A DNA stretch of 27,021 nt, taken from positions 1-27,021 of the forward strand of contig JANQLI010000331.1 in NCBI GenBank assembly GCA_028280675.1, written 5' to 3'. Made by a program: the position numbers and the translations under genes. Origin of the DNA: Alphaproteobacteria bacterium. Its GTDB lineage: Bacteria; Pseudomonadota; Alphaproteobacteria; SMXP01. Positions 7,057-13,843 of this stretch are shown piece after piece. The stretch's first letter is position 1, and every line of letters begins with the position of its first letter. The notes beneath the pieces were generated by a model that saw nothing but the letters and a program-made list of their open reading frames with translations, was not told where the DNA came from and searched no databases.

Positions 7057-8163
7057 GTGCCGTTAATACCAACACAAATTCATAGCGTCAATCAGAACGC
7101 CCCTAAATCGAATATTTTTGCCAATCATGCAAAGGATTATTCAGATCACGGTCTAATCGTTTTTCCTTGTGGCGGTGAAGACGGTAAGAAGCCAAGAATC
7201 CGGAGGTGGAATAAATTGGAAAGAACTCCTCCATGGACAATTGAAAAGTATCCAGACTCAAACATTGGTTTGTTAACGGGTAAACAGTCGGGTGTTACGG
7301 TTGTGGACATTGACGATGTGTCACTACTGGACCCGATTATCAAAAGGTGCGGTGAGTCACAAATCATTGTGGAGACTCCTAAAAAAGGATTCCATCTTTA
7401 TTACCAATACAATGGCGAGCATAAGGGAGATTTGCGCGATGAAGGGCTATCGGTTGATATTCAGGGGGACAGCGCTTTTGTTGTAGCGTCCCCGAGCATC
7501 AATCCAAAGCAGAACAAGAGCTATCGTTTTATAAAAGGCGGGTTAGATGACATACGGACGCTCACGAAAATAAATACAGGCGCTTTACGAACCAAACCTT
7601 CAACTCCAAGGTCAATTGCGGTCGATATAGGACAACGAAATAATACACTCTTTCGCAGTAGCTTAAGGTATGCCAGAGGTTCCGACTTCGGGACCTTATT
7701 GGAAATCGCTTTTGAAACAAATGAACTCATGTTCACCGTGCCATTATCAGAAAAAGAAGTGATTAAAACTGTTAAGAATGCATGGGAGTACGAGCAGGCA
7801 GGACTTAATTGGATCGGCAAATCTCAACGCGCTGTTTCAAACTTTGACGAAGATACGAAAAATCCTGAGCTTAGCAATGCGGGTTATAGGTTGTTGGATC
7901 TGTTACGCACTTGCCATTGGGACCGTGATTCATTTGTAATAGTTCCGGTAGCTATGGCTCAGAAGGAGTCAATCCCCGGTTGGGGGCGCGATCTTTATAG
8001 GAGCGCCACAAAAAACCTAATCAGTGCTGGTTATATCACTAAGATAAGACAAGGTACTGGTCGCGGGCATCCAAGCTACTATCAGTTTACGAAAAAGGGT
8101 CGGCCAATCCGTCACAATATAAAATTACCCCTTTTTCCCTCTGTTAGGGATGCAGAGTCATGA
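7057..8163 (+). CDS. Bifunctional DNA primase/polymerase (Prim-Pol) of the element
   Basis: 368 residues. The N-terminal Prim-Pol (AEP) domain shows the catalytic acidic pair VVDIDD (Asp84, Asp86), the TPKKGFHLYY motif with His113, and the third acidic residue in VDIQGD (Asp134), then FVVASPS. A primase C-terminal (PriCT-like) segment covers about 195-250 (GQRNNTLFRSSLRYAR, LSEKEVIKTVKNAW). The last 120 residues look like a winged-helix domain (AGYITKIRQGTGRGHPSYYQFTKKG). There is no Walker A or SF3 helicase motif, unlike P4 alpha, so replication would need a helper or host helicase. The GTG start is preceded by GAGGA at 7-nt spacing. The stop overlaps the next gene's ATG (ATGA). Confidence 0.88.
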   Translation: MPLIPTQIHSVNQNAPKSNIFANHAKDYSDHGLIVFPCGGEDGKKPRIRRWNKLERTPPWTIEKYPDSNIGLLTGKQSGVTVVDIDDVSLLDPIIKRCGESQIIVETPKKGFHLYYQYNGEHKGDLRDEGLSVDIQGDSAFVVASPSINPKQNKSYRFIKGGLDDIRTLTKINTGALRTKPSTPRSIAVDIGQRNNTLFRSSLRYARGSDFGTLLEIAFETNELMFTVPLSEKEVIKTVKNAWEYEQAGLNWIGKSQRAVSNFDEDTKNPELSNAGYRLLDLLRTCHWDRDSFVIVPVAMAQKESIPGWGRDLYRSATKNLISAGYITKIRQGTGRGHPSYYQFTKKGRPIRHNIKLPLFPSVRDAES

Positions 8164-8480
8164 GCCAACTTTGCCCAAATTGCGGCCACATATATGATGA
8201 AGCCAATCACGAAGCATTAGCCGAAATGATCGCTCGACTCCGGCACATTGCAGAGAGCAAAAGCATAGACCTGTATCTCAATGATTACGTTCCTGTGAAA
8301 CAGGCTTGGAAACTTGTTGGTCGAGCCGACAAGACAGTGCGGAATTGGGCGTATGAACGAATGGACCGGATCCCAGTAGATCAATTTGGGGGTAGATTGT
8401 ATTTCAGTCTAGAGAACATCGCTCGTTACATACTTCGCAAAAAACTCCAGCAAATCACCCGAGGACACCTTTCGCGTTAG
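8160..8480 (+). CDS. Small HTH protein with an N-terminal CPNCG knuckle
   Basis: 106 residues, starting within the primase stop codon (ATGA), so translationally coupled. Residues 5-9 are CPNCG, a half zinc-knuckle; no second Cys pair is present, so metal binding, if any, would need a dimer. A helical linker follows (EALAEMIARLRHIAE), then an excisionase/MerR-like HTH (YVPVKQAWKLVGRADKTVRNWAYERM) with a beta wing (PVDQFGGRLYFSLENIARYIL). It is probably a DNA-binding protein of the element: replication initiator partner, excisionase or late-gene regulator. The closest general comparison is DNA-binding proteins of satellite elements; I cannot name a family. Confidence 0.72.
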   Translation: MSQLCPNCGHIYDEANHEALAEMIARLRHIAESKSIDLYLNDYVPVKQAWKLVGRADKTVRNWAYERMDRIPVDQFGGRLYFSLENIARYILRKKLQQITRGHLSR

Positions 8481-8523
8481 AGAGTGGTCGTGCATCTTTT
8501 CAAATTAGAGAAGAGGTGTGGCA

Positions 8524-9573
8524 ATGCTTTCTATGAATCAATCGAAAACTAATACGTTTGTTCGGGCCTTGCGAGCTTTCGCGGCGCAAGATGGTAACTT
8601 GATTGCGACCCTGAATTTTGTTGAGCAAAATTTTGGAGAACATTCAGACGAACTCGCTGTTGTTAGAAAAATAGCTTCTGTTGGCGATACCGTTTCCTTC
8701 GGTGGCGGGTTCGATATTACAGAAAAAGCTGCGGTGCCAGCAGCAGTGACACCTACTGCGGATTGGGCAGGATCAGTTGCGGAAACGATTGGCCGCGCCT
8801 TTATTAGTCAGGCACTGGAACCATCTGTGTACAACTTACTGATGCCTGTCCAGCCAAATACAAATCTGACCGGCGTAGGTTCTGGTGGGTCTGCTTCCTT
8901 TACTCAAGAGGGACAGGCACAACCAATAACAAAACTGACTTTGACCGATCAAAACTTATCGCCATTGATGTGTCATGGAATATTTGTGATCAGCAAAGAA
9001 CTTGCTAGATCGAGTGACCCGAGAGCGTTTGAGCTTTTTAAGCATGGCTTATTTAAAGCTATTATCGATGCAGTGGATGGGAAGCTTCTGGACAACGCGA
9101 ATAGCGGTGGAAGTGGTGCACCAGCAAGTCCATTGAACGGCGTGTCGGCTATATCAGCAACTGCGAACGCTACAAGTGATATTCGCGATCTGATTGACTC
9201 GTTTCAGGGTGATTTGACGGAGTCATTTTTTGTAGGGTCGCCAAAAGTAATGGCCGCCCTCAATTCAGCGGAAAGACCATATTGCGGCATTAAGGATGGA
9301 GAATTATTAGGCGCAAGAGCTATAGCCAGCCGGAACGCCCCAAGCGGTGATTTGATTCTAATTGATCGCACGGGTGTCGTTACTGCTCAAGGCGGGTTTG
9401 AAATCTCGGTAAGCGATCAGGCATCACTCCAAATGTCAGACTCGCCAACGTCACCAACGCAAATGGTGTCACTATGGCAAAATGACCTCGTAGCGCTTCG
9501 TGTATCATTGAATGTAAATTTCTCTGCTGTCCGTGCCGGCAGCGCAGCATTTGTTTCGGGAGCAAATTGGTGA
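8524..9573 (+). CDS. Phage major capsid protein, HK97-like fold
   Basis: 349 residues from ATG 8524, which has AGAGG 7 nt upstream; the in-frame GTG at 8518 is too close to that site. The core fits the HK97-like capsid family: N-arm and hydrophobic spine around 95-185 (GRAFISQALEPSVYNLLMP; LSPLMCHGIFVISKELARSSDPRAFELF), a Gly/Asn-rich A-domain middle, and the ending MVSLWQNDLVALRVSLNVNFSAVRAGSAAFV, which closely resembles the last strands of phage capsid proteins. An N-terminal segment of about 85 residues (N-terminal helix, VVRKIASVG) may act as a short built-in scaffold. No prohead protease gene is nearby. It would build shells around the satellite genome, possibly smaller than the helper's. 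Confidence 0.85.
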   Translation: MLSMNQSKTNTFVRALRAFAAQDGNLIATLNFVEQNFGEHSDELAVVRKIASVGDTVSFGGGFDITEKAAVPAAVTPTADWAGSVAETIGRAFISQALEPSVYNLLMPVQPNTNLTGVGSGGSASFTQEGQAQPITKLTLTDQNLSPLMCHGIFVISKELARSSDPRAFELFKHGLFKAIIDAVDGKLLDNANSGGSGAPASPLNGVSAISATANATSDIRDLIDSFQGDLTESFFVGSPKVMAALNSAERPYCGIKDGELLGARAIASRNAPSGDLILIDRTGVVTAQGGFEISVSDQASLQMSDSPTSPTQMVSLWQNDLVALRVSLNVNFSAVRAGSAAFVSGANW

Positions 9574-9791
9574 TGAAGGACAATCACGAATTGGAAGAAA
9601 AACTCGCGACGGTTATGGCAACATTGGCTAAGGCTGCCGCACGAAAAGAAGTTCAAAAGTTACGGAGTGATCTCAATCTACGATTAGCAGCGATTGAAAG
9701 CACGTTGGATGTTTTGACAGACGATCTTGGGAATAGGCTTAGTGTTCTCGAATATGACGCTTGCGACGTGGAGCCAACAAAGCATGATTAA
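9573..9791 (+). CDS. Small coiled-coil protein coupled to the capsid gene
   Basis: 72 residues. The capsid stop and this ATG overlap in TGATG, which implies coupled translation and matched stoichiometry. Heptad-like hydrophobic spacing runs through most of the protein (LEEKLATVMATLAKAA, VQKLRSDLNLRLAAIESTL, VLTDDLGNRLSVLE), so a long helix or dimeric coiled coil is likely. The tail is acidic. Position and shape suggest a scaffold, decoration or size-determination factor for the capsid; this is inference only. TTG 9567 and GTG 9570 are in-frame alternatives inside the capsid gene, but TGATG is the more common arrangement. Confidence 0.65.
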   Translation: MKDNHELEEKLATVMATLAKAAARKEVQKLRSDLNLRLAAIESTLDVLTDDLGNRLSVLEYDACDVEPTKHD

Positions 9792-9797
9792 TTGTCA

Positions 9798-9845
9798 GGG
9801 GGGTATCACTCATAACTAGGGGGATGTCCAGACAGTTGAGGGGGG
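9798..9845. repeat. Three G-runs phased at exactly 21 bp upstream of terS-like gene
   Basis: G6 at 9798-9803, G5 at 9819-9823 and G6 at 9840-9845, each preceded by A and starting exactly 21 bp apart, so they lie on the same DNA face (two turns). They fill the 99-bp gap between the coiled-coil gene and the terminase-like gene. A packaging recognition site (cos/pac) bound by the small terminase is a natural hypothesis; a promoter operator is the alternative. Confidence 0.5.
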
Positions 9846-9890
9846 ACACAAAAACGCAGCGCCACAATTCGGATTTTGGATATATTGAAA

Positions 9891-10274
9891 ATGGCACGTA
9901 GTCGGTTACCAAATAACGTGGCAAAATTTACTGGCGCTGTTGATCGGAATCCCGCGCGGTTCAAAGGACGTTCGAGTCCGCGTGTTGACGCAATTGGCGA
10001 TCCGTATAAGACAATGCCACGCGCGGAAAAAGCTGCTTGGCGTCGTTTTGCAAAAGAACTGCCGTGGCTTGCTTCAAGTGATAGGATGCTCTTACGAGTT
10101 ACGTGCCATCTTTCAGTAAAGTTTGAGACTTCCCCAAGTTTAACATTAGCCGCTGAACTGCGTCGGTGCTTAGCGAGTTTGGGTGGAAACCCTTGCGACC
10201 GAAGCAAGGTCACGCCATTGGAAGCAGAGGAAGGCGGCGAGGTGGCGCAAAAGTACTTTAGCAAAAGATCATGA
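9891..10274 (+). CDS. Small terminase subunit-like protein (P27-like)
   Basis: 127 residues from ATG 9891 (MARSRLPNNVAKFTGA). A TTG at 9876 in frame is rejected because the ATG gives the basic N-terminus typical of these proteins. The pattern MARxRLP, NPARFKGRSSP, PYKTMPRAEKAAWRRFAKELPWL and a C-terminal region with LRRCLASLGGNP-SKV resembles small terminase subunits of alphaproteobacterial phages and islands (P27 family-like). In phages the small subunit binds the packaging start site and hands DNA to the large ATPase/nuclease. Here no large subunit is present, so this protein would redirect a helper's large terminase to the satellite DNA. A strong terminator follows the gene. No good Shine-Dalgarno is visible. 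Confidence 0.68.
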   Translation: MARSRLPNNVAKFTGAVDRNPARFKGRSSPRVDAIGDPYKTMPRAEKAAWRRFAKELPWLASSDRMLLRVTCHLSVKFETSPSLTLAAELRRCLASLGGNPCDRSKVTPLEAEEGGEVAQKYFSKRS

Positions 10275-10299
10275 GATGCCCTTGACGCGCAGGGCGTAA

Positions 10300-10363
10300 G
10301 GGGCCGCCATTCTCCTTTTCCGGTTAGGCATGCCGGTTTTTTCGATGTGCGGCCCCTCTTTTT
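10300..10363 (+). terminator. Large terminator after the terS-like gene
   Basis: GGGGCCGC (10300-10307) pairs with GCGGCCCC (10349-10356), followed by TCTTTTTATT. The loop of about 40 nt contains an inner CCGG/CCGG pairing (10320-10323 with 10333-10336). It separates the capsid/packaging module from the cargo arm. Confidence 0.75.
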
Positions 10364-10364
10364 A

Positions 10365-10380
10365 TTCCCGATGTCGGGAA
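10365..10380. promoter_or_regulatory. Perfect 16-bp palindrome, possible operator for the cargo operon
   Basis: TTCCCGATGTCGGGAA has two perfect 7-bp arms around TG. It lies directly after the terminator and about 105 bp upstream of the first cargo gene's ATG. Size and symmetry fit a dimeric regulator site. It does not match the alphaproteobacterial LexA motif. A stem added to the terminator is another possibility. Confidence 0.4.
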
Positions 10381-10486
10381 TGAACATAAACCGGCACATT
10401 GAAAAATATACATATTCGATTTCTTGCACTTATAGCGATTGCGTGTGATGATAGGGTATATGAACCGACAAGCTGGAGAGTCGGAA

Positions 10487-11245
10487 ATGTCAAATCTATG
10501 CTCAATCCTTAGCGTGTGCGCGCTTTCAGCAATTATTTTATCTAATGCTTCCTATGCTTCTGATGCTGAATCGTCGGATGCTCTGGACACGCTTACATTC
10601 ACCTATGTAGCGGATAAGTCTGCGGAAACATACGATTGGTTTCGTGGAATTAAGTTTGAGGACAAGCTGGCTAGGTATTTACCAGTTAAGACCGTTATTG
10701 GAGGCGGCCCTCAAGGCACTAAATTCACAGGAACAATAGAAATTACCATCGATATAGAACCGGTGATTCAGGATACCAATGAATTCTTGGAGGCCTATGC
10801 GAATACAGACTGTGATCAGGCTCTTATCCAGAAGTTAGATACGGACGTTAAATGGGGCAGCGTTTTAGAAAGTGAATGGTGGTCCAATGTCTTTGAAAAC
10901 CAAGCTTGGTGGCAGAAAATATTCATTACAGAAACCTACTCGTGGGAAAACTTCATGAGTCTCTTCCAAAGTCAGGATTGGAGCCCAGAAGCATGGAAAG
11001 CAGAATGGGAATCTGCTTCATCATTTCTTACACCAGTGCAGACTTGGTACAATTGCAGACAGGATAAATCTGATCAGCCAGACGATGTAGAAACATTACA
11101 AGCCAGTGCAGATCACCACATGGAGTTGATTTTAACTGACAAGGAGAGGATCAATAAAATGGAAGCGCGAATAGCAGAACTGGAAAAGAAATTAGGGCTC
11201 ACGAACGATGAGCCCAAGCGTGCAGTGGCAGTTGAAAACTTATGA
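10487..11245 (+). CDS. Secreted or periplasmic protein of unknown function with C-terminal coiled coil
   Basis: 252 residues from ATG 10487, which has GGAGAG 8 nt upstream and gives a clean Sec signal peptide (SNLCSILSVCALSAIILSNASYAS, cleavage near residue 24); the open frame back to 10439 would bury it. The mature part is acidic and unusually Trp-rich between residues about 120 and 190 (SEWWSNVFENQAWWQKI, SWENFMSLFQSQDWSPEAWKAEW). It contains two Cys (DCDQA and YNCRQ) that could form a disulfide. Near the end is a short coiled coil (KERINKMEARIAELEKKLGL). I do not recognise a family. The stop overlaps the nuclease start (ATGA), so the two are co-expressed and both exported. That makes a partner or immunity role for the nuclease possible, though unproven. 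Confidence 0.75.
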   Translation: MSNLCSILSVCALSAIILSNASYASDAESSDALDTLTFTYVADKSAETYDWFRGIKFEDKLARYLPVKTVIGGGPQGTKFTGTIEITIDIEPVIQDTNEFLEAYANTDCDQALIQKLDTDVKWGSVLESEWWSNVFENQAWWQKIFITETYSWENFMSLFQSQDWSPEAWKAEWESASSFLTPVQTWYNCRQDKSDQPDDVETLQASADHHMELILTDKERINKMEARIAELEKKLGLTNDEPKRAVAVENL

Positions 11246-11676
11246 TCCGAATTTCTCTCTTTATCTTCTTGTTCTCTTCTGTCGCTACGAATAGCGACAT
11301 CCAACCGGGTCACGTTATAAAATCAATATATTGGAGTGATGCTGATAGCGGGCGAATTGATGGGGAGCGTTTTAGGTTATACAGCGTTGATGCTCCTGAA
11401 ACTGGCGGTGTTGGGGCGTGGGGTGGTGCTAAATGTGAGAGCGAGCGGGAGATTGGTTTTGCAGCTAAAGAGTATATGATTGAACTGACGCGCGAAGCCA
11501 ATCTTATGGTCACGGCTACATATGGGTATGATGACATGGATGAGCCGCGCTTATTGGTTGATATATCAGTTAATGGAGAAAGCCTGTCTGCAGAAGGCGT
11601 AGCTGCTGGTCATCTTGCTAAATGGCCTCACGATGGCACCAAGGCATTGGCTCCAAAACCAGACTGGTGCTCGTGA
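11242..11676 (+). CDS. Secreted staphylococcal-nuclease-like (thermonuclease) protein
   Basis: 144 residues. The N-terminal signal peptide is short (about 1-17, ISLFIFLFSSVA). The SNase fold motif is clear: DADSGRIDGERFRLYSVDAPETG gives acidic Asp33/Asp35, Arg45, Asp50 and Glu53, and PRLLVDISVNG supplies the second arginine (Arg103), corresponding to the Asp-Arg-Glu-Arg active site of the family. Enzymes of this family cleave DNA and RNA with calcium. Two Cys (Cys65 and Cys143) may form a disulfide, in line with export. It is coupled to the upstream Trp-rich protein by an ATGA overlap. Within a phage satellite, an exported nuclease could degrade incoming or extracellular DNA or act as a lysogenic-conversion factor. 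Confidence 0.85.
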   Translation: MIRISLFIFLFSSVATNSDIQPGHVIKSIYWSDADSGRIDGERFRLYSVDAPETGGVGAWGGAKCESEREIGFAAKEYMIELTREANLMVTATYGYDDMDEPRLLVDISVNGESLSAEGVAAGHLAKWPHDGTKALAPKPDWCS

Positions 11677-11713
11677 TTAGAAATAATTCGTTTAATATAA
11701 GGGGTGTCAAATC

Positions 11714-12037
11714 ATGCAATTCATCAAAAGAAACGCATTTATCATTACTGCCATCGCATTATTTTTAGTTTTTCAAAGCAATTCTACATGGGCGCAAAGC
11801 GGCAGAATTTCAGGAGAGTATGCGGGGTGTTTAACTGAAGAGCACTTAGATCAGTTCATTAGTGCCGCAGTAAAGAAAGACTACCGCTTAATGAACTCAA
11901 TGCTTGGAACATCCTGTTTCTCAATAAATGGTCGAGAGTACTCTGTGCTGGATCGTGGTTGGACTAAGAGCAAGGTTCGAATCTACGTAGGTTCCGACTT
12001 CGTTGACTTATGGGTTCCTGCAGAGGCAGCGAAGTAA
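11714..12037 (+). CDS. Small secreted protein, SH3-like C-terminal segment possible
   Basis: 107 residues with a clear Sec signal peptide (about 1-27, cleavage after STWA or WAQ). The mature part has two Cys (GCLTEE and TSCFS), probably disulfide-bonded, a helical start (EEHLDQFISAAVKKDYRLMNSML) and a beta-type end (YSVLDRGWTKSKVRIYVGSDFVDLWVPAEAA), which resembles a small SH3-like barrel but is too short to assign. The start is supported by AAGGGG 9 nt upstream. It follows the nuclease gene by 37 bp on the same strand and is probably in the same transcript. Function unknown. Confidence 0.72.
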   Translation: MQFIKRNAFIITAIALFLVFQSNSTWAQSGRISGEYAGCLTEEHLDQFISAAVKKDYRLMNSMLGTSCFSINGREYSVLDRGWTKSKVRIYVGSDFVDLWVPAEAAK

Positions 12038-12071
12038 AATCTAAAACATTTAGTTTGAAAAACAGTATTAT

Positions 12072-12902
12072 ATGCAAAACCTGAGCTTCTTTTCACTTAC
12101 TACCACTCCCATAGAAGTACTTGCTGCTAGTGGTAGTGTGATTATGAATGCGACTGCATTTATCTATCGGGAAAATGATGAGAATATTAGCTTAGTAACA
12201 AATTGGCATGTTGTGACAGGCCGCAATCCTGAAAGACAAAAAGAAAGCAAAACTGGAGCCGTACCAACTCACATTCGTATTAGGAAACATAGAGACATAG
12301 GTGTTGAGAATGCAATTATTCCTGCGGCTCAAGCATTTCTAACGATAAGCATTAATAGTGACTCCGGCGAACATCCACTTTGGAAAGAGCACCCAAAATT
12401 CAAGAGTAAGGTCGATGTGGTAGTTATTAACCTACCCAAGAAATTATTCGAGGGTAAGGTTTCATACCATAGCTGGAGTGATGCAGAAAATCTTGAGTCT
12501 GGTTTCTTACCACAACCTATGGATTCGGTTTTTGTGATTGGATATCCGTGGGGCTTGTCGGGTGGAGATGGTGTTTTACCGATCTACAAACAAGGTAGTG
12601 TCGCATCGGACTATGAAATAGATCACAAAAATTTACCGCGATTTCTTGTGGATTGTCGAACGGCAGAAGGTATGTCTGGTTCACCTGTTATTTGCGCTTG
12701 TAATGGGATACGATTCAATAAAATTGGCCAAGTCATAAACTTTGCCGGTGTTTATTCTGGGCGATTGAGAATGTCCAGTGCAGAAGAAGAGGCAAAGTTT
12801 GCTGATAAGATTTCAGAAATAGGTGTCGTTTGGAGAAAAACTGTACTCGATGAAATTATTGATACCGGAGTTCCCGGTACCAAGTTAAGCGAAATTGCTT
12901 AG
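12072..12902 (+). CDS. Trypsin-like serine protease (S1 fold), cargo copy 1
   Basis: 276 residues. A chymotrypsin-fold catalytic triad can be read: His46 in VTNWHVVTG, Asp115 in KVDVVVINL, and Ser202 in AEGMSGSPV with the GxSGxP oxyanion motif. No signal peptide is evident, so it is probably cytoplasmic. The insert between His and Asp is rich in charged residues and the C-terminal 30 residues form a helix. Bacterial members of this trypsin-like peptidase group are often parts of multi-gene conflict or defence systems, but no sensor domain is fused here. The start has no clear Shine-Dalgarno; it lies 34 bp after the small secreted gene. It converges with the second protease gene (28-bp gap). 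Confidence 0.82.
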   Translation: MQNLSFFSLTTTPIEVLAASGSVIMNATAFIYRENDENISLVTNWHVVTGRNPERQKESKTGAVPTHIRIRKHRDIGVENAIIPAAQAFLTISINSDSGEHPLWKEHPKFKSKVDVVVINLPKKLFEGKVSYHSWSDAENLESGFLPQPMDSVFVIGYPWGLSGGDGVLPIYKQGSVASDYEIDHKNLPRFLVDCRTAEGMSGSPVICACNGIRFNKIGQVINFAGVYSGRLRMSSAEEEAKFADKISEIGVVWRKTVLDEIIDTGVPGTKLSEIA

Positions 12903-12930
12903 AAAGCTAACTTGGCTAAATTTACTTATG

Positions 12931-13641
12931 TCACTGATGCGTGGCTTTTAAGTTGACTATTGGTTGACCTAATATTTTAGGAACCCAATCCACTAGAGCA
13001 TCGAATCTAGTCGCATAACTCACCATTGCACGGGCATCGGCAGTATTCTCACCTACATAAATTGCAAAAGATTCCCATGTCCTAGATTTACGGTTTCTCT
13101 TAATTATGGGGGCACCTGAGCAGCATGCCCCAGACACGATGTTCAATTCATAAAAAGCCTTACCGCGATATATAGAGATCGGTAATTGACGCGTAATTCT
13201 TCTACGGACGTAACCACGGTCATAAATTAATTCTGGACGAACATGATTGGGATTTGCTGTCTCCGCGCGTAACTCATGAGCAACCGTCTCAGGATACGCC
13301 CATAGTTCGTATTCGCAGGAAGAGTGTTCTACATTACTTGAAATTTGGATAATTGAGTACCATGGACCTCCGTTCAGCTGAACGATGCCAACATCCTCTT
13401 CGGGGTGGGATTCTAAATTGACTAGATCGACGACATGCCAATTTGCTTTATCAGCAAATAGCACTACCGGTGCACCGTCTTGCTGAAGTGCGTCAATTAC
13501 GTGCGCTGCGGTTATCGCATGCCCATTTTCTCCCACAAGGAAAGCCGTTCCTTGGAGTATAAATTGGCCATCAATTATAGAACCTATTGGAACTACGAAG
13601 TGACGTATTGGTATCTCAGTAGTGTCTTGTTTGAAGGCCAT
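12931..13641 (-). CDS. Trypsin-like serine protease, cargo copy 2
   Basis: 236 residues from ATG 13641, which has AAGGA at 9-nt spacing (13651-13655 on plus); the open frame to GTG 13692 lacks a properly spaced site. The triad is readable: His47 in AITAAHVI, Asp83 in EEDVGIVQL, Ser175 in SGACCSGAPII. The His region GTAFLVGENGHAITAAHV is the usual S1 pattern. Two adjacent Cys precede the nucleophile. No signal peptide is seen. It is clearly diverged from copy 1, so not a recent duplicate. It is the last gene before the tRNA end, the usual cargo position, and reads away from the tRNA. Two different proteases in one small element suggest a common proteolytic theme, but the target is unknown. Confidence 0.82.
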   Translation of the reverse strand: MAFKQDTTEIPIRHFVVPIGSIIDGQFILQGTAFLVGENGHAITAAHVIDALQQDGAPVVLFADKANWHVVDLVNLESHPEEDVGIVQLNGGPWYSIIQISSNVEHSSCEYELWAYPETVAHELRAETANPNHVRPELIYDRGYVRRRITRQLPISIYRGKAFYELNIVSGACCSGAPIIKRNRKSRTWESFAIYVGENTADARAMVSYATRFDALVDWVPKILGQPIVNLKATHQ

Positions 13642-13828
13642 TCTAATTTTTCCTTCAATTGATCCCTTTTGTAAATGAGTGACGGAATACACCTATCCCA
13701 AATCACTACGTCAGTTTTAACAAGAGCATGATTAGAGCAAATGACAATAGATAATTGAAATTCTAATGGGGGTAGGTTGAGGGGCCTGAAAATAATAATT
13801 AAAAATATATCAATAAAAACAAAAAGAT

Positions 13829-13843
13829 ATGGCGGAGAGGAAG
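13829..13843. repeat. Right attachment site within tRNA-Ser 3' end
   Basis: ATGGCGGAGAGGAAG, identical to 4541-4555. It covers CCA, G73 and the 3' acceptor strand of the intact tRNA. The AT-rich stretch 13693-13828 inward of it contains no gene on either strand, and its T-runs on the minus strand may act as the tRNA terminator. Confidence 0.9.

Larger units (their letters stand above)
4541..13843. mobile_element. Integrative element (PICI-like phage satellite) in tRNA-Ser(GCU)
   Basis: The borders are a perfect 15-bp direct repeat, ATGGCGGAGAGGAAG, at 4541-4555 and 13829-13843. The right copy is the 3' end of an intact tRNA-Ser and the left copy is an orphan tRNA 3' fragment, the expected footprint of tyrosine-integrase insertion. 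Contents in order: integrase, unknown protein, AlpA-like regulator, primase-polymerase, small HTH protein, HK97-like capsid protein, coiled-coil protein, small-terminase-like protein, then cargo (secreted proteins, nuclease, two serine proteases). The unit is 9,288 bp from repeat to repeat. No portal, large terminase, head protease, tail, lysis or CI-type repressor gene is present, so it cannot form virions alone. It visibly uses more A+T than the flanks (not computed). Confidence 0.88.

Noticed and set aside
9798..9845. G-quadruplex
   Set aside because: Only three G-runs with loops of about 15 nt are present; a stable intramolecular quadruplex normally needs four closer runs.
10365..10400. 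LexA/SOS box controlling the cargo
   Set aside because: No GTTC-N7-GTTC or its complement fits here, and the palindrome has a different sequence.
9806..10429. 207-aa minus-strand open frame over the terminase-like gene
   Set aside because: It runs through the terminator and the G-run array, has no recognisable domain, and overlaps a better-supported gene.
13641..13692. GTG start at 13692 for the second protease
   Set aside because: Its GGGATAG overlaps the start spacing, while ATG 13641 has AAGGA at 9 nt.
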